The notes beneath the pieces were generated by a model. That model did not search any database and was not told the DNA's origin. It saw only the letters and a list, made by a program, of their open reading frames with translations. A stretch of 59,636 nt of DNA from [Mycobacterium] fortunisiensis (GTDB lineage Bacteria; Actinomycetota; Actinomycetes; Mycobacteriales; Mycobacteriaceae): NCBI RefSeq assembly GCF_019050325.1, contig NZ_VOMB01000013.1, positions 1 through 59,636 of the forward strand. The letters run 5' to 3'. Position 1 is the stretch's first letter, and every line of letters starts with the position of its first letter. The translations under genes and the position numbers were made by a program. Positions 51,936 through 59,636 of this stretch are shown here, one piece after another.

Positions 51936-52715
51936 CTACGTCGTCAACCGCTCCCGCATCCCCGGCGCGAGCACACCGGTGAGCTTCTCCCAGTCCACGG
52001 TCACCGGGTAGTAGTCGCCGAGCACATGGGCGACCGGGATATAGACGACCAGTCCGTCGTCGTCGGGCAGCCAGTTGGCGAGTTGATCGGCCACCGGTTC
52101 GGGGGCCTGCTGGTTGGCCAGCTTCTCGTCGTCGGCGATTTCGGCCTTGATGCCGTCGACCAGTGCGGTCAGCCCGGAGGTCTGGTCGGTGAACAGCTCG
52201 GTGATCGGGATCGGCTCGCCGGTGTGCGCGTCGAGCACCGTCGTCGAGACCGCGTTGAACGGGTGTGCGGCATGGTCGACGAAGATGTTGAGCAGCAGCA
52301 CGCCGGCCACCGCGCCGGTGCCGATGTGGCTGACCTCGCTGCGGTCGTCCTTGTCCACGATGCCGGGCGCGACGGTGACCGGGACGTTGTCCTCTCGGGG
52401 CTTGAGGTACTCGTCGAGCCCCGCGCGCATCGCGGCGTTGAACGCGTCGCGCACCGCCGCGTCCCCGCCTTTCAGCTGGGGAAGTTCGGCTTTGTACGTG
52501 ACGGTTCCACTGGTGCCGTCGACGGAATCGATGAAACCCGTGAACGGCTCGGCCGCGGCGGTCGCCGAGGTGCTGCTGGTCGTGGTGGTCGGGGCGGGAC
52601 TGCCGGCGCCTTCCGAACTACCTGAACCACCCGAATTGCACGCGGTGGCCGCACATATCATCGAGGCGACGAATGCCGCCGACACCAGTCTGCGTATCCC
52701 GGTAGCCTGATTCAT
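51936..52715 (-). CDS. Lipoprotein with RsiV/DUF3298-like domain
   Basis: A 259-residue exported protein. The signal peptide (residues 1-25) ends in the lipobox-like ATAC with the lipid-accepting Cys26, followed by a Ser/Gly/Thr linker to residue 55. The mature domain resembles RsiV/DUF3298 and MPT64-like proteins: YKAELPQLKGGDAAVRDAFNAAMRAGL, LNIFVDHAAHPFNAVSTTVLDAHTGEPIPITELF, and DDDGLVVYIPVAHVLGDYYPVTVDW. These domains are found in secreted mycobacterial antigens of unknown activity. It lies 35 bp after the transporter gene on the same strand and may be its operon partner. Confidence 0.82.
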   Translation of the reverse strand: MNQATGIRRLVSAAFVASMICAATACNSGGSGSSEGAGSPAPTTTTSSTSATAAAEPFTGFIDSVDGTSGTVTYKAELPQLKGGDAAVRDAFNAAMRAGLDEYLKPREDNVPVTVAPGIVDKDDRSEVSHIGTGAVAGVLLLNIFVDHAAHPFNAVSTTVLDAHTGEPIPITELFTDQTSGLTALVDGIKAEIADDEKLANQQAPEPVADQLANWLPDDDGLVVYIPVAHVLGDYYPVTVDWEKLTGVLAPGMRERLTT

Positions 52716-52750
52716 CTTTCGACCTTAGCCCGGTGCAGGGGTGTTCGCGG

Positions 52751-54169
52751 TCAAATGACGTAGGGCGCAATCAGGGTGGTGGCCCCCAACACCAGCACGC
52801 CGATCAGGAACGCGATGATCGTAAAGCCCATCACCTGACGGACATTGAGCTTTGCTATCGCCAGCAGCGGCAGTAGCCAGAACGGCTGGATCATGTTGGC
52901 GACACCCTCGCCGACGGCGACGGCCATGGACATCAAGCCGAGGTAGGCCGGCGAGCCCTGGCCGACCGCCAGCGCCGAGTCGACGGCAATGGGCCCCTGC
53001 ACCGCCCAGTGCCCGCCGCCCGACGGCACGAACAGGCTGATGATCAACGAGCCGATGAACGTTAGGAACGGCAGCGTGTACTCCGTGGCCCCGCTGACGA
53101 GCGCCTCGGCCAGCAGCGTCTGCAGCGGCTTGGCACCTTCGACGGCGTGATAACCCAGCAAGCCGACCAGGCCGCCGTAGAGCGGGTACTGCAACAGCAG
53201 TGGGCCCGACACCTTGGCGGCTCCGGTGAAGGCCCGGATGAACCGGATCGGTGTCCGGTGCAGCAGCGCGCTGGTGATGGTGAACAGCATGATCATTGAG
53301 GAGATGTTCAGCTCGAAACCGCTGAGGATGAAATAGGCCAGGCCCGCGGCGAACACCAGAACGTTGAGGATCCAGAGGTTTTCCAGCCATTCGGCGAAGG
53401 TCTTCTTGGTTTCCGCCGGCTGCGTGTCCGAGTCCGGCTGCCCTTCGTCCTCGAACACCGCGGGATCGGGGGCCAAGCTCTGCTGCGGCTCCATGCGCCA
53501 GATGGTGAGCGCGAGCAGCGCCAGCACAACGATCACCGACAGCCAGCTGTAGGGCTGGAAGATGGTCTGCTCCAGCGGCACGGTGATCCCGGTGATCTTG
53601 TGGATCACGTTGATCGGACTGCCCTCGTCGGTGTTCGCCAGCGCGATCGACGACGAGAGTCCCTGGGTCCAGACGATGAAACCCATGAACGCCGCCGCGA
53701 TGAGGTAGCCGAAATGCGCATCGGTGAAGCGCTTGGCGACCTGTCTGGCCACCAACGCACCGGCGACCAGTCCGAGCCCCCAGTTCAGCAGGGACAGCAC
53801 CGCGCTCACGACGAAACACAGCAGGGCGCCCTGAACCTGGTTCTTCGGCGTCGCGGCGACGCGAATGATGGCCCGTTTGAGGATCGGTGCCTCGGCCAGG
53901 GTGTAGCCGGTCACCAGCACCAGGACCATCTGGAAGGCGAACGTGAAGATGTTCTGCGACCCCCACACCCCGCCGTACCAGGCGGTGAGCATGCCGTCGG
54001 GGGTGGCGCCGTCGACCAGCACGGCAACCAGCGCGGCCACGATCAGAGTGAGGATCACCGCGAACAGATAGGGGTCGGGCATCAGGCGTTCGACGTACCG
54101 AACACTCAGCCCGGTCAGCGATTGCATGACGCCGCGGCGCTGGGTCGTGTGCTCTTCGCTCGTCGTCAT
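52751..54169 (-). CDS. AtoE-like short-chain fatty acid transporter
   Basis: A 472-residue polytopic membrane protein of the AtoE (TIGR00366) family, with about 11-12 hydrophobic segments. Family segments: RLMPDPYLFAVILTLIV, GGVWGSQNIFTFAFQMVLVLVTGYTLAEAP, SLLNWGLGLVAGALVARQVAKR, FVPSGGGHWAVQGPI and VANMIQPFWLLPLLAIAKLNVRQVMGF. AtoE imports short-chain fatty acids. A charged cytoplasmic loop lies at about 225-260. It is 17 bp downstream of the flavin monooxygenase gene. It probably takes up or recycles a short acid produced by the monooxygenase pathway. Confidence 0.9.
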   Translation of the reverse strand: MTTSEEHTTQRRGVMQSLTGLSVRYVERLMPDPYLFAVILTLIVAALVAVLVDGATPDGMLTAWYGGVWGSQNIFTFAFQMVLVLVTGYTLAEAPILKRAIIRVAATPKNQVQGALLCFVVSAVLSLLNWGLGLVAGALVARQVAKRFTDAHFGYLIAAAFMGFIVWTQGLSSSIALANTDEGSPINVIHKITGITVPLEQTIFQPYSWLSVIVVLALLALTIWRMEPQQSLAPDPAVFEDEGQPDSDTQPAETKKTFAEWLENLWILNVLVFAAGLAYFILSGFELNISSMIMLFTITSALLHRTPIRFIRAFTGAAKVSGPLLLQYPLYGGLVGLLGYHAVEGAKPLQTLLAEALVSGATEYTLPFLTFIGSLIISLFVPSGGGHWAVQGPIAVDSALAVGQGSPAYLGLMSMAVAVGEGVANMIQPFWLLPLLAIAKLNVRQVMGFTIIAFLIGVLVLGATTLIAPYVI

Positions 54170-54186
54170 CGGGACGGACTTTAGCG

Positions 54187-55488
54187 TCAGAACCGCTCGC
54201 GCAGTGGCTGATCCGCCGGAGTGCTGCGGTAGATACCGCGATCGATCAACCGGGGGACGACCTCGTCGATGAACTCCTGGATGGACTCTGCGCCCGCCGA
54301 GAACATCAGGTTGAACCCGCCGACATTGCCGTCTTCATGCCAGGCGGCGAAGTCCTCGACGAGGTCGTCGTAGGAGCCGACGAACTTGCGGTGGGTGGCT
54401 CCGCCGCGGCCGACCGCCTGGGCGACGACGTCACGCACGGTCACCCCCGGGCGTTCCTGGATCCAGTTGTACAGCCCCACATAATTGCCGAAGGTGCTCT
54501 TGATCGTCTTCTCGACATCGGCGGGGACCGGCAGCGCCGCCACCGGGAACGGAGCGTTGATGTCTTCGAGTGGGACCTCGATCCCGAACTGCCCGAGGGC
54601 AAATGGCGCGATCGGTTCCCAGTTGACGTAGCTGTCCAGTTCGCGCAGCCGCTCTTCGGCGTCTTTTGTGGTCTTACCGACGTAGGGGATGAGGCCGGGG
54701 ATCGGTGGCACCGATCCCGGGGTGCGCCCCTGCTCGACGAGTGCTTTGTCGAGGGTTTCGCGGTAGACGGCGGCGCTCTCGCGGGTCGAGGAGTTGGTGA
54801 ACACCATCTCGGCGTGCTTGGCGGCCACCTTGATGCCCGCGCCCGATCCGCCGGCCTGGGCGATGAGCGGCCGCCCCTGCCGGCTGGGCGCCACGTTCAA
54901 CGGGCCGGAGACCTGAAACAGCGTGCCGCGGTGGTTGATCGGTTCGGCGTAGAACCGGGTGCGGCCGTCAGGATCGCGGCGCAACTCCCGGTTGTCCCAC
55001 AGGGACCGGAGCACATCGAGGAACTCGTCGGCACGCTGATACCGCTCTTCGCGGTCCAAATGCTTTGCCAGACTGTAGTTCAGCGCGAAGTCGTCGATCA
55101 CCGAGGTGACGGCGTTGTACCCGGCGCGCCCGTCGGAGGCCTGGTCCAGCGAGGCCAGCAGCCGGGCCAGGTTGTACGGGTCGTAGAAGGTCGTCGATGC
55201 GGTGGCGATGAGCCCAACATGCTTGGTGTGCTGGGCGATCGCGGTCAGCGCCGTGATGGGTTCGGCCGGCCCGCCGTCGAAGGCGGGTGACCCCTGCATC
55301 CCGGGGATGTCACCGACGAACAGCGCGGTGAACAGGCCCTCGTCGCCGAAACGGCCGTATTCGAGGAGGCGCTCGAACGTGCTGCGTTCGGCGATCCCGT
55401 GGGCCTGCTCGTACCCGTAGGCACCTTGGTGCAGGTTGATGTCGTTGGCGACCAGGTTCAGGTGGAGATAACGCTGTGTTGAAGTCAT
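54187..55488 (-). CDS. LLM-class flavin-dependent monooxygenase (NtaA/SnaA/DszA type)
   Basis: A 433-residue luciferase-like monooxygenase of the two-component NtaA/SnaA/DszA type, which uses reduced FMN from a separate reductase. Motifs: LHLNLVANDINLHQGAYG, YEQAHGIAERSTFERLLEYGRFGDEGLFTALFVGD, LTAIAQHTKHVGLIATASTTFYDPYNLARLLASLDQASDGRAGYNAVTS and PLIAQAGGSGAGIKVAAKHAEMVFT. No flavin reductase gene is in the window. AGGAGG precedes ATG 55488 by 11 bases. It lies between the TetR and transporter genes. Substrates of this group include sulfonates, chelates, and ketones; here the adjacent monooxygenase favours a carbon substrate. Confidence 0.9.
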   Translation of the reverse strand: MTSTQRYLHLNLVANDINLHQGAYGYEQAHGIAERSTFERLLEYGRFGDEGLFTALFVGDIPGMQGSPAFDGGPAEPITALTAIAQHTKHVGLIATASTTFYDPYNLARLLASLDQASDGRAGYNAVTSVIDDFALNYSLAKHLDREERYQRADEFLDVLRSLWDNRELRRDPDGRTRFYAEPINHRGTLFQVSGPLNVAPSRQGRPLIAQAGGSGAGIKVAAKHAEMVFTNSSTRESAAVYRETLDKALVEQGRTPGSVPPIPGLIPYVGKTTKDAEERLRELDSYVNWEPIAPFALGQFGIEVPLEDINAPFPVAALPVPADVEKTIKSTFGNYVGLYNWIQERPGVTVRDVVAQAVGRGGATHRKFVGSYDDLVEDFAAWHEDGNVGGFNLMFSAGAESIQEFIDEVVPRLIDRGIYRSTPADQPLRERF

Positions 55489-55516
55489 CGAAGGTGGGGC
55501 CTCCTGTAGTGGGGGG

Positions 55517-56131
55517 TCAGCGCATGGTGGCGTGCAGGGCGTCGGTCATTGCCTCGATCGCGGCCTCCCGCTCCACCGGCCAGCCGTCGACCAGCCACAG
55601 GTGCATGAAGGAATCGACCATGGTGTACATCATCGCGATGGCCAGCCGGATCTGGGCCTCGGTGGCACCGGGCATGGCGTCGTTGCGGATCCACTCCTCG
55701 ACGTTGGCCTCCATGGTGGCGCGGTGGGCCGCGGCGAAATCCGGGTCGGCGGCGCGGGCCTGGTGCAGCGCCATGTACAGCTGGGGTGCGGAGGTGTAGA
55801 AGTCGACGACCTTCTCGAAAAAGGCCCGGATGGACGGGCGTCCGGACGTGCCGCCGCGCGGCGCGTCCTGTTGCGACCACACCGTCATCCGGGTGTTGCG
55901 CAGCTCGCGCAGCACCGCGGCCTTGCTGTCGAAATGCAGGTAGAAGGTGGCCCGGCCGATCCCGGCGCGGCGCACGATGTCGTCGATGGTGACCGCGACA
56001 TAGCCACGTTCCCCGAAGGCCTCCAGGGCAGCGGCCATGATGGACTCACGCGTCATGATCCGGTGGCGGTCACGCATCGTGAGTTTGGGTGCCGCGCCTT
56101 CGGTTTCGGTGGCGTGCGTCGTCTCGGTCAC
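55517..56131 (-). CDS. TetR-family regulator of the monooxygenase cluster
   Basis: A 204-residue TetR regulator. The DNA-binding domain spans about 24-72: ESIMAAALEAFGERGYVAVTIDDIVRRAGIGRATFYLHFDSKAAVLREL. The ligand domain has FFEKVVDFYTSAPQLYMALHQARAADPDFA. GTG 56131 overlaps the stop of the upstream monooxygenase by four bases (GTGA), so the regulator is made from the operon it presumably controls. The binding site is likely the AGACA-CAC-TGTCT palindrome upstream of the monooxygenase. The inducer is probably a pathway substrate. Confidence 0.9.
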   Translation of the reverse strand: MTETTHATETEGAAPKLTMRDRHRIMTRESIMAAALEAFGERGYVAVTIDDIVRRAGIGRATFYLHFDSKAAVLRELRNTRMTVWSQQDAPRGGTSGRPSIRAFFEKVVDFYTSAPQLYMALHQARAADPDFAAAHRATMEANVEEWIRNDAMPGATEAQIRLAIAMMYTMVDSFMHLWLVDGWPVEREAAIEAMTDALHATMR

Positions 56132-57954
56132 GTCAGGGTCACACCCTCCAACTGGCCGGTCGAGCGCCACTGGGCCAGCATGTCGAAGAACTCCACGGGT
56201 TTGCCGCCGAAGTTGGTCGAGAGCATGCCGTGTGGATTGTCCTTGTCGCCTTCGGAGCTGAGATAGCTCGGCGTGCACTCGGCGTAGAACGCCTTGGGTT
56301 TCTCCGATGATGCGTTCATCGCTGCCAGCCACTCGTCCTCGGCGTCGGCGGTGGCTTCGATGGTGGTTGCGCCGCGCTGCACGAAAGTGCTGACCAGGTA
56401 GGCGAAGTGGTGGGCCCGTTCTTCGGCGGTGTGGGTGTAGTTGGGGGAGACGCCCGACTGGGTGTAGCCCAAGAAGAAACAGTTGGGGAAGCCATGGGTC
56501 TGCAGCCCGTGCAGGGTCCGCATTCCCTTGGCCCACTTGTCGCTCAGGCGCACGTTGTCGCGGCCGACGATCTCGAACCGGAGGCGCCGGGTGAACTCGG
56601 TGCCCACCTCGAAACCAGTCGCGAAAACCAGTGCGTCCAGCTCATATTCGACCCCGTGGACCACGACGGCGGTCGCGGTGAACCGCTCGACGCCACGACC
56701 TTCGGTGTCGACCAGTGTCACGTTGGGCCGGTTGAAGGTGTCGAGATATTGGTCGTGGTAGCCGGGACGCTTGCAGTTGAGCCGGTACCAGGGCTTCAGC
56801 GACTCCGCGGTTTTGGGATCGCGCACGGTTTCGTCGATGCGGGCGCGCAGCAGTTCCATCGCCTCCCAGTCGGCGCGGAACAGGAACTCGGCGATCTCGG
56901 CCTCGGTCATTTCCCGGCCCAGCCGGGCGGTCTCCCGGGCCACCGCGGGCTCCGACAGCGCCAGCGCCTTCTGGGTCCAGCCGTCGTCGGTCAGATCGAC
57001 GTCCATTTCCACGCCGCAGGTGACGCGGGTGAAGTTCTCCATCCGCTCGCGCTGCCAGCCGGGCTGCAGACCCGCCGCCCAGTCCGGGTCGGTGGGCCGG
57101 TTGCCGCGCACCGACACGGTGCTCGGGGTGCGCTGGAAGATGTACAGCTGCCGGGCCTGCTCGCCCAGGTGCGGAATGCACTGCAGCCCAGTGGATCCGG
57201 TGCCGATTACGCCGACCCGCTTGTCGGCGAGTTTGGTCAGCCCACCGGACTCGTCGCCTCCGGTATAGCCGAAATCCCAACGGCTGGTGTGGAAAGTGTG
57301 GCGGGTGAACTCGTTGATGCCGGGAATGCCCGGCAGCTTCGGCCGGGTCAGGGAACCCGGCGACACCGCGACCATCGTCGCGGTGAAGTGGTCGCCGCGG
57401 TCGGTGCTGATCCGCCAGTTTTTGGCGTGCTCATCCCAGTCCATGCCGGTGACGGTGGTCTGCAGTAGCGCGTTCTCGTAGAGCCCATAGTGCTTGGCGC
57501 AGTTCTGCAGGTGCTCACGGATCTCCGGGCCGTGGGCGTAGCGCTCGGTCGGGATGTAGTTGAGTTCTTCGAGCAGCGGCAGATAGATGTAGGACTCGAC
57601 ATCGCACTGCACGCCCGGGTAGCGATTCCAGTACCAGGTGCCGCCGAAGTCGCCGGCGGTGTCGATCATCCGGACGTCGGCGATGCCTGCTTCCCGCAGT
57701 CGCGCGGCGGCCAGGATGCTGCCCAGGCCGGCACCGATGATGGCCACCTGGACGTGGTCGTGCACCGGGTCGCGTTCGACCCGTTCGGTCCACGGGTCGT
57801 CGGCGTAGTGCGAGAAATCGGCGGTGACCTCGATGAACTGATCCACGGCCTCGGGGCGCAGGCGCTTGTCGCGTTCGAGTGCGTACTTCGCGCGCACCCA
57901 TTCGGCGTCGTACTCCGCCGGTTGAGGTCCCAGGCCGGTGGCCGTTTCTGGCAT
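56128..57954 (-). CDS. Baeyer-Villiger-type flavin monooxygenase
   Basis: A 608-residue FAD/NADPH-dependent monooxygenase. An N-terminal extension of about 65 residues precedes the FAD-binding GAGLGS (74-79) with DFGGTWYWNRYPGVQCDVESYIYLPLLE, and the second nucleotide motif GVIGTGSTGLQ for NADPH. The Baeyer-Villiger fingerprint appears as FTRHTFHTSRWDF, with Arg where Gly is normal in FxGxxxHxxxW. The extension is like that of HAPMO-type enzymes acting on ketones. ATG 57954 begins MPETATG. The ketone is probably oxidised to an ester, whose acid part the AtoE-like protein may handle. It is first of the minus-strand operon. Confidence 0.88.
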   Translation of the reverse strand: MPETATGLGPQPAEYDAEWVRAKYALERDKRLRPEAVDQFIEVTADFSHYADDPWTERVERDPVHDHVQVAIIGAGLGSILAAARLREAGIADVRMIDTAGDFGGTWYWNRYPGVQCDVESYIYLPLLEELNYIPTERYAHGPEIREHLQNCAKHYGLYENALLQTTVTGMDWDEHAKNWRISTDRGDHFTATMVAVSPGSLTRPKLPGIPGINEFTRHTFHTSRWDFGYTGGDESGGLTKLADKRVGVIGTGSTGLQCIPHLGEQARQLYIFQRTPSTVSVRGNRPTDPDWAAGLQPGWQRERMENFTRVTCGVEMDVDLTDDGWTQKALALSEPAVARETARLGREMTEAEIAEFLFRADWEAMELLRARIDETVRDPKTAESLKPWYRLNCKRPGYHDQYLDTFNRPNVTLVDTEGRGVERFTATAVVVHGVEYELDALVFATGFEVGTEFTRRLRFEIVGRDNVRLSDKWAKGMRTLHGLQTHGFPNCFFLGYTQSGVSPNYTHTAEERAHHFAYLVSTFVQRGATTIEATADAEDEWLAAMNASSEKPKAFYAECTPSYLSSEGDKDNPHGMLSTNFGGKPVEFFDMLAQWRSTGQLEGVTLT

Positions 57955-57985
57955 CCCGTAGCGCTCCTCGCTCGTCGATTTCACT

Positions 57986-57998
57986 AGACACACTGTCT
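57986..57998. promoter_or_regulatory. Putative TetR operator
   Basis: AGACA-CAC-TGTCT is a perfect 5-bp inverted repeat, flanked by C-T and T-G bases that extend the symmetry partly. It lies 32 bp upstream of the monooxygenase ATG and 126 bp upstream of the divergent MFS gene, so a bound TetR could control both. Another GTC-AGCA-GAC dyad overlaps the next bases (58000-58010). Confidence 0.5.
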
Positions 57999-58123
57999 TG
58001 TCAGCAGACTGTCCAGCATCTTGCCAGATGGAGCGTCGGCAGAAAACAGGTTTCGCCGAGGTTGGGTGGCCCACCTACTGTGGGGGTCCGTTGCCGAAAG
58101 CTCGGGGGAGTTGAGGAGGGGGA

Positions 58124-59569
58124 ATGACGAGGGGCCCGAGCACGGGGGAGATGGCCACGCAACAGCGAGCCCGGTCGAGCGCCGGCGTCGTGATCGGGCT
58201 GCTGGTCGGCTCGGCGTTCGTGATGATCCTCAACGAGACGATCATGAGCGTCGCGCTGCCTGCGCTGATCGTCGACCTGGACATCGCCGCGAGCACGGCG
58301 CAGTGGCTGACCAGTGGTTTTCTGCTGACCATGGCCGTGGTGATCCCGATGTCGGGTTCGCTGCTGCAGCGCTACCCGGTGCGCACGATCTATGTGGTGT
58401 CGATGTCGGTGTTCTGCACCGGCACGCTGGTGGCCGCGCTGGCGCCGGGTTTCGCGGTGCTGCTGGCCGGACGCATCGTGCAGGCCTGCGGGACGGCCGT
58501 GATGATGCCGTTGTTGATGACGACGGTCATGAAGTTGATTCCGGCCGATCGGCGCGGACAGACGATGGGCACGATCTCGATCGTCATCGCCGTCGCCCCG
58601 GCAGTCGGGCCCACGCTGTCCGGATTCATCCTGGGCTCATTGGATTGGCGGTGGATGTTCTGGACCGTGCTGCCGATCGCGCTCGCGGCGCTCACCGCCG
58701 GGCTGGTGTGGTTGCGGGTCGACGACGACAGGCAGAGCCCGACTCCGATCGATCCCATGTCAGTGCCGCTGTCGGCGCTTGCCTTCGCCGGCCTGGTGTT
58801 CGGGCTCTCGCTGTGGGGTGAATCCGCCCACGGCCGCCAGGGCCTGCCCGCATGGGTGCCGCTGACGGTCGGTGCGGTGGCCATGGTGCTGTTCGGTGCG
58901 CGCCAAGTGCAACTACAGCGCGGCGACCGCGCGTTCCTGGATCTGCGGCCGTTCACCTACCGGCGGTTCTCGGTGTCGCTGGGCCTGGTGATCCTGGGCT
59001 TCATGGGACTGTTCGGGGCGATCATCATGGTGCCGCTCTACGTGCAGGATGTGCTGCGCCAGAGTGCGTTGGTCGCCGGGCTGGCCACTCTGCCGGGCGG
59101 ATTGCTGATGGGGATGGCCGGGCCGATGGTCGGCCGCGCCTACGACCGGCACGGGGCGCGGGTGCTCGTCGTTCCCGGTTCGGCGATGCTGTGCGCGTCA
59201 CTGTGGGGATTCACGATGCTCTCGCCGTCCTCACCGGTGGCCGAACTCGTTGTGCTGCAGACGATCATGATGGTCGGGTTGTCGATGATGTTCACCCCGT
59301 TGATGACCGACGCCCTCGCGGTGCTGCCCGACCGGCTCTACTCGCACGGCAGCGCCATCCTCACCACGCTGCAACAGGTGGCCGGTGCGGCCGGGACCGC
59401 ACTGTTCGTCACCGTCATGACCAAGGCGTCCCGATCCGGCGGAGCACCGGATTGGGACGGCGTCCACGCGGCCTTCACGGTGGCCGCCCTGATCGGTGTG
59501 ATCGCCTTTGTGGCAGCGTTTTTCACCGCCGTGCGACCGAGCCCCGCGGGCGGGACCCCGACGCACTAG
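58124..59569 (+). CDS. MFS drug:H+ antiporter (DHA2-type)
   Basis: A 481-residue transporter with 14 predicted membrane helices (the DHA2 family). Conserved pieces: motif D1-like LNETIMSVALPALIVDLD in helix 1, QWLTSGFLLTMAVVIPMSGSL in helix 2, the loop RYPVRTIYVVSM, and antiporter motif C-like GTISIVIAVAPAVGPTLSGFI in helix 5. It is likely to export a drug or toxic metabolite. ATG 58124 has GAGGAGGGG just upstream. It is divergent from the monooxygenase operon and probably under the same TetR, exporting a substrate or an inhibitor. Confidence 0.88.
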   Translation: MTRGPSTGEMATQQRARSSAGVVIGLLVGSAFVMILNETIMSVALPALIVDLDIAASTAQWLTSGFLLTMAVVIPMSGSLLQRYPVRTIYVVSMSVFCTGTLVAALAPGFAVLLAGRIVQACGTAVMMPLLMTTVMKLIPADRRGQTMGTISIVIAVAPAVGPTLSGFILGSLDWRWMFWTVLPIALAALTAGLVWLRVDDDRQSPTPIDPMSVPLSALAFAGLVFGLSLWGESAHGRQGLPAWVPLTVGAVAMVLFGARQVQLQRGDRAFLDLRPFTYRRFSVSLGLVILGFMGLFGAIIMVPLYVQDVLRQSALVAGLATLPGGLLMGMAGPMVGRAYDRHGARVLVVPGSAMLCASLWGFTMLSPSSPVAELVVLQTIMMVGLSMMFTPLMTDALAVLPDRLYSHGSAILTTLQQVAGAAGTALFVTVMTKASRSGGAPDWDGVHAAFTVAALIGVIAFVAAFFTAVRPSPAGGTPTH

Positions 59570-59611
59570 TGTCCTGAGTCATTAATTCGCTCGCTCTTGT
59601 TAGGGTGGGTG

Positions 59612-59636
59612 ATGCCCTCGCCGCGCGCCGCTGAGA
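59612..59636 (+). CDS. Possible transposase start at window edge (partial)
   Basis: ATG 59612 reads MPSPRAAE to the end of the window. The bases before it (TGTCCTGAGTCATTAATTCG at 59570-59589, directly after the MFS stop) have the look of an insertion-sequence terminus, being AT-rich and abutting the gene end. IS630-type transposases often begin in this way. Only eight codons are visible, so this is a suggestion. Confidence 0.25.

Overview
The window is a stretch of high-GC actinobacterial chromosome, almost certainly from a non-tuberculous, probably fast-growing Mycobacterium (Mycolicibacterium). The basis is gene content and order: from the biotin-domain protein and pdtaS at the left to the UPF0182 membrane protein ending at 45620, the genes follow the M. 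tuberculosis block Rv3221c to Rv3193c, read in the opposite direction. No species is assigned because no search was possible. Locus names such as Rv3220c are from memory of M. tuberculosis gene order.

1-28800, conserved core: bL37-like ribosomal miniprotein, biotinylated protein, pdtaS, whiB1 (with a CRP-like site and a terminator), diacylglycerol-kinase-like protein, SEC-C protein, type II dehydroquinase, membrane protein, GNAT, entC and gpm2, ParA-like ATPase, PP2C phosphatase, membrane-anchored propeller protein, rhlE, ferritin-like protein, MmpS-like protein, TB9.4-like protein, TetR, DUF3152 protein, moeZ, kinase-fold protein, alkyltransferase-like protein, lipV, the adnA-adnB recombination motor-nuclease pair, a decayed VIT-family gene, a DoxX-like protein, a K+ channel and nudC. 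Small overlaps (GTGA or ATGA) mark several operons.

28800-34640: mycoredoxin, then an accessory insertion before uvrD2. It holds two acyl-CoA dehydrogenases joined by three 32-bp tandem repeats, each repeat being a complete 10-codon ORF chained to the next through TGATG. After these come an XRE-cupin regulator, a class II aldolase, a DapA-family lyase and a frameshifted NmrA-like gene. Two matching palindromes, one before the regulator and one inside the aldolase promoter, predict a small local regulon.

34680-45800: uvrD2; whiB7 with its full leader (AT-rich box and promoter, 57-codon uORF, intrinsic attenuator); and the ABC1-kinase / cyclodehydratase-like / DUF2342 operon on the minus strand. 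On the plus strand are a PDZ-Lon-like protease and the UPF0182 protein, whose stop codon lies in the first unit of a 34-bp tandem array.

45800-59636, accessory: a large BTAD/AAA regulator followed by an FAD oxidoreductase, initiator tRNA-fMet, a HigBA-type toxin-antitoxin pair with an operator abutting the toxin start, a lipoprotein, and a minus-strand catabolic cluster (Baeyer-Villiger-type monooxygenase, TetR, flavin-dependent monooxygenase, AtoE-like transporter) facing a divergent MFS exporter. The last bases may be the edge of an insertion sequence.

The most unusual signals are the chained micro-ORF repeat at 30298-30396, the paired operators around the XRE-cupin gene, the 34-bp array at 45610-45757 and the long intergenic inverted repeats at 4155-4211 and 37566-37611.
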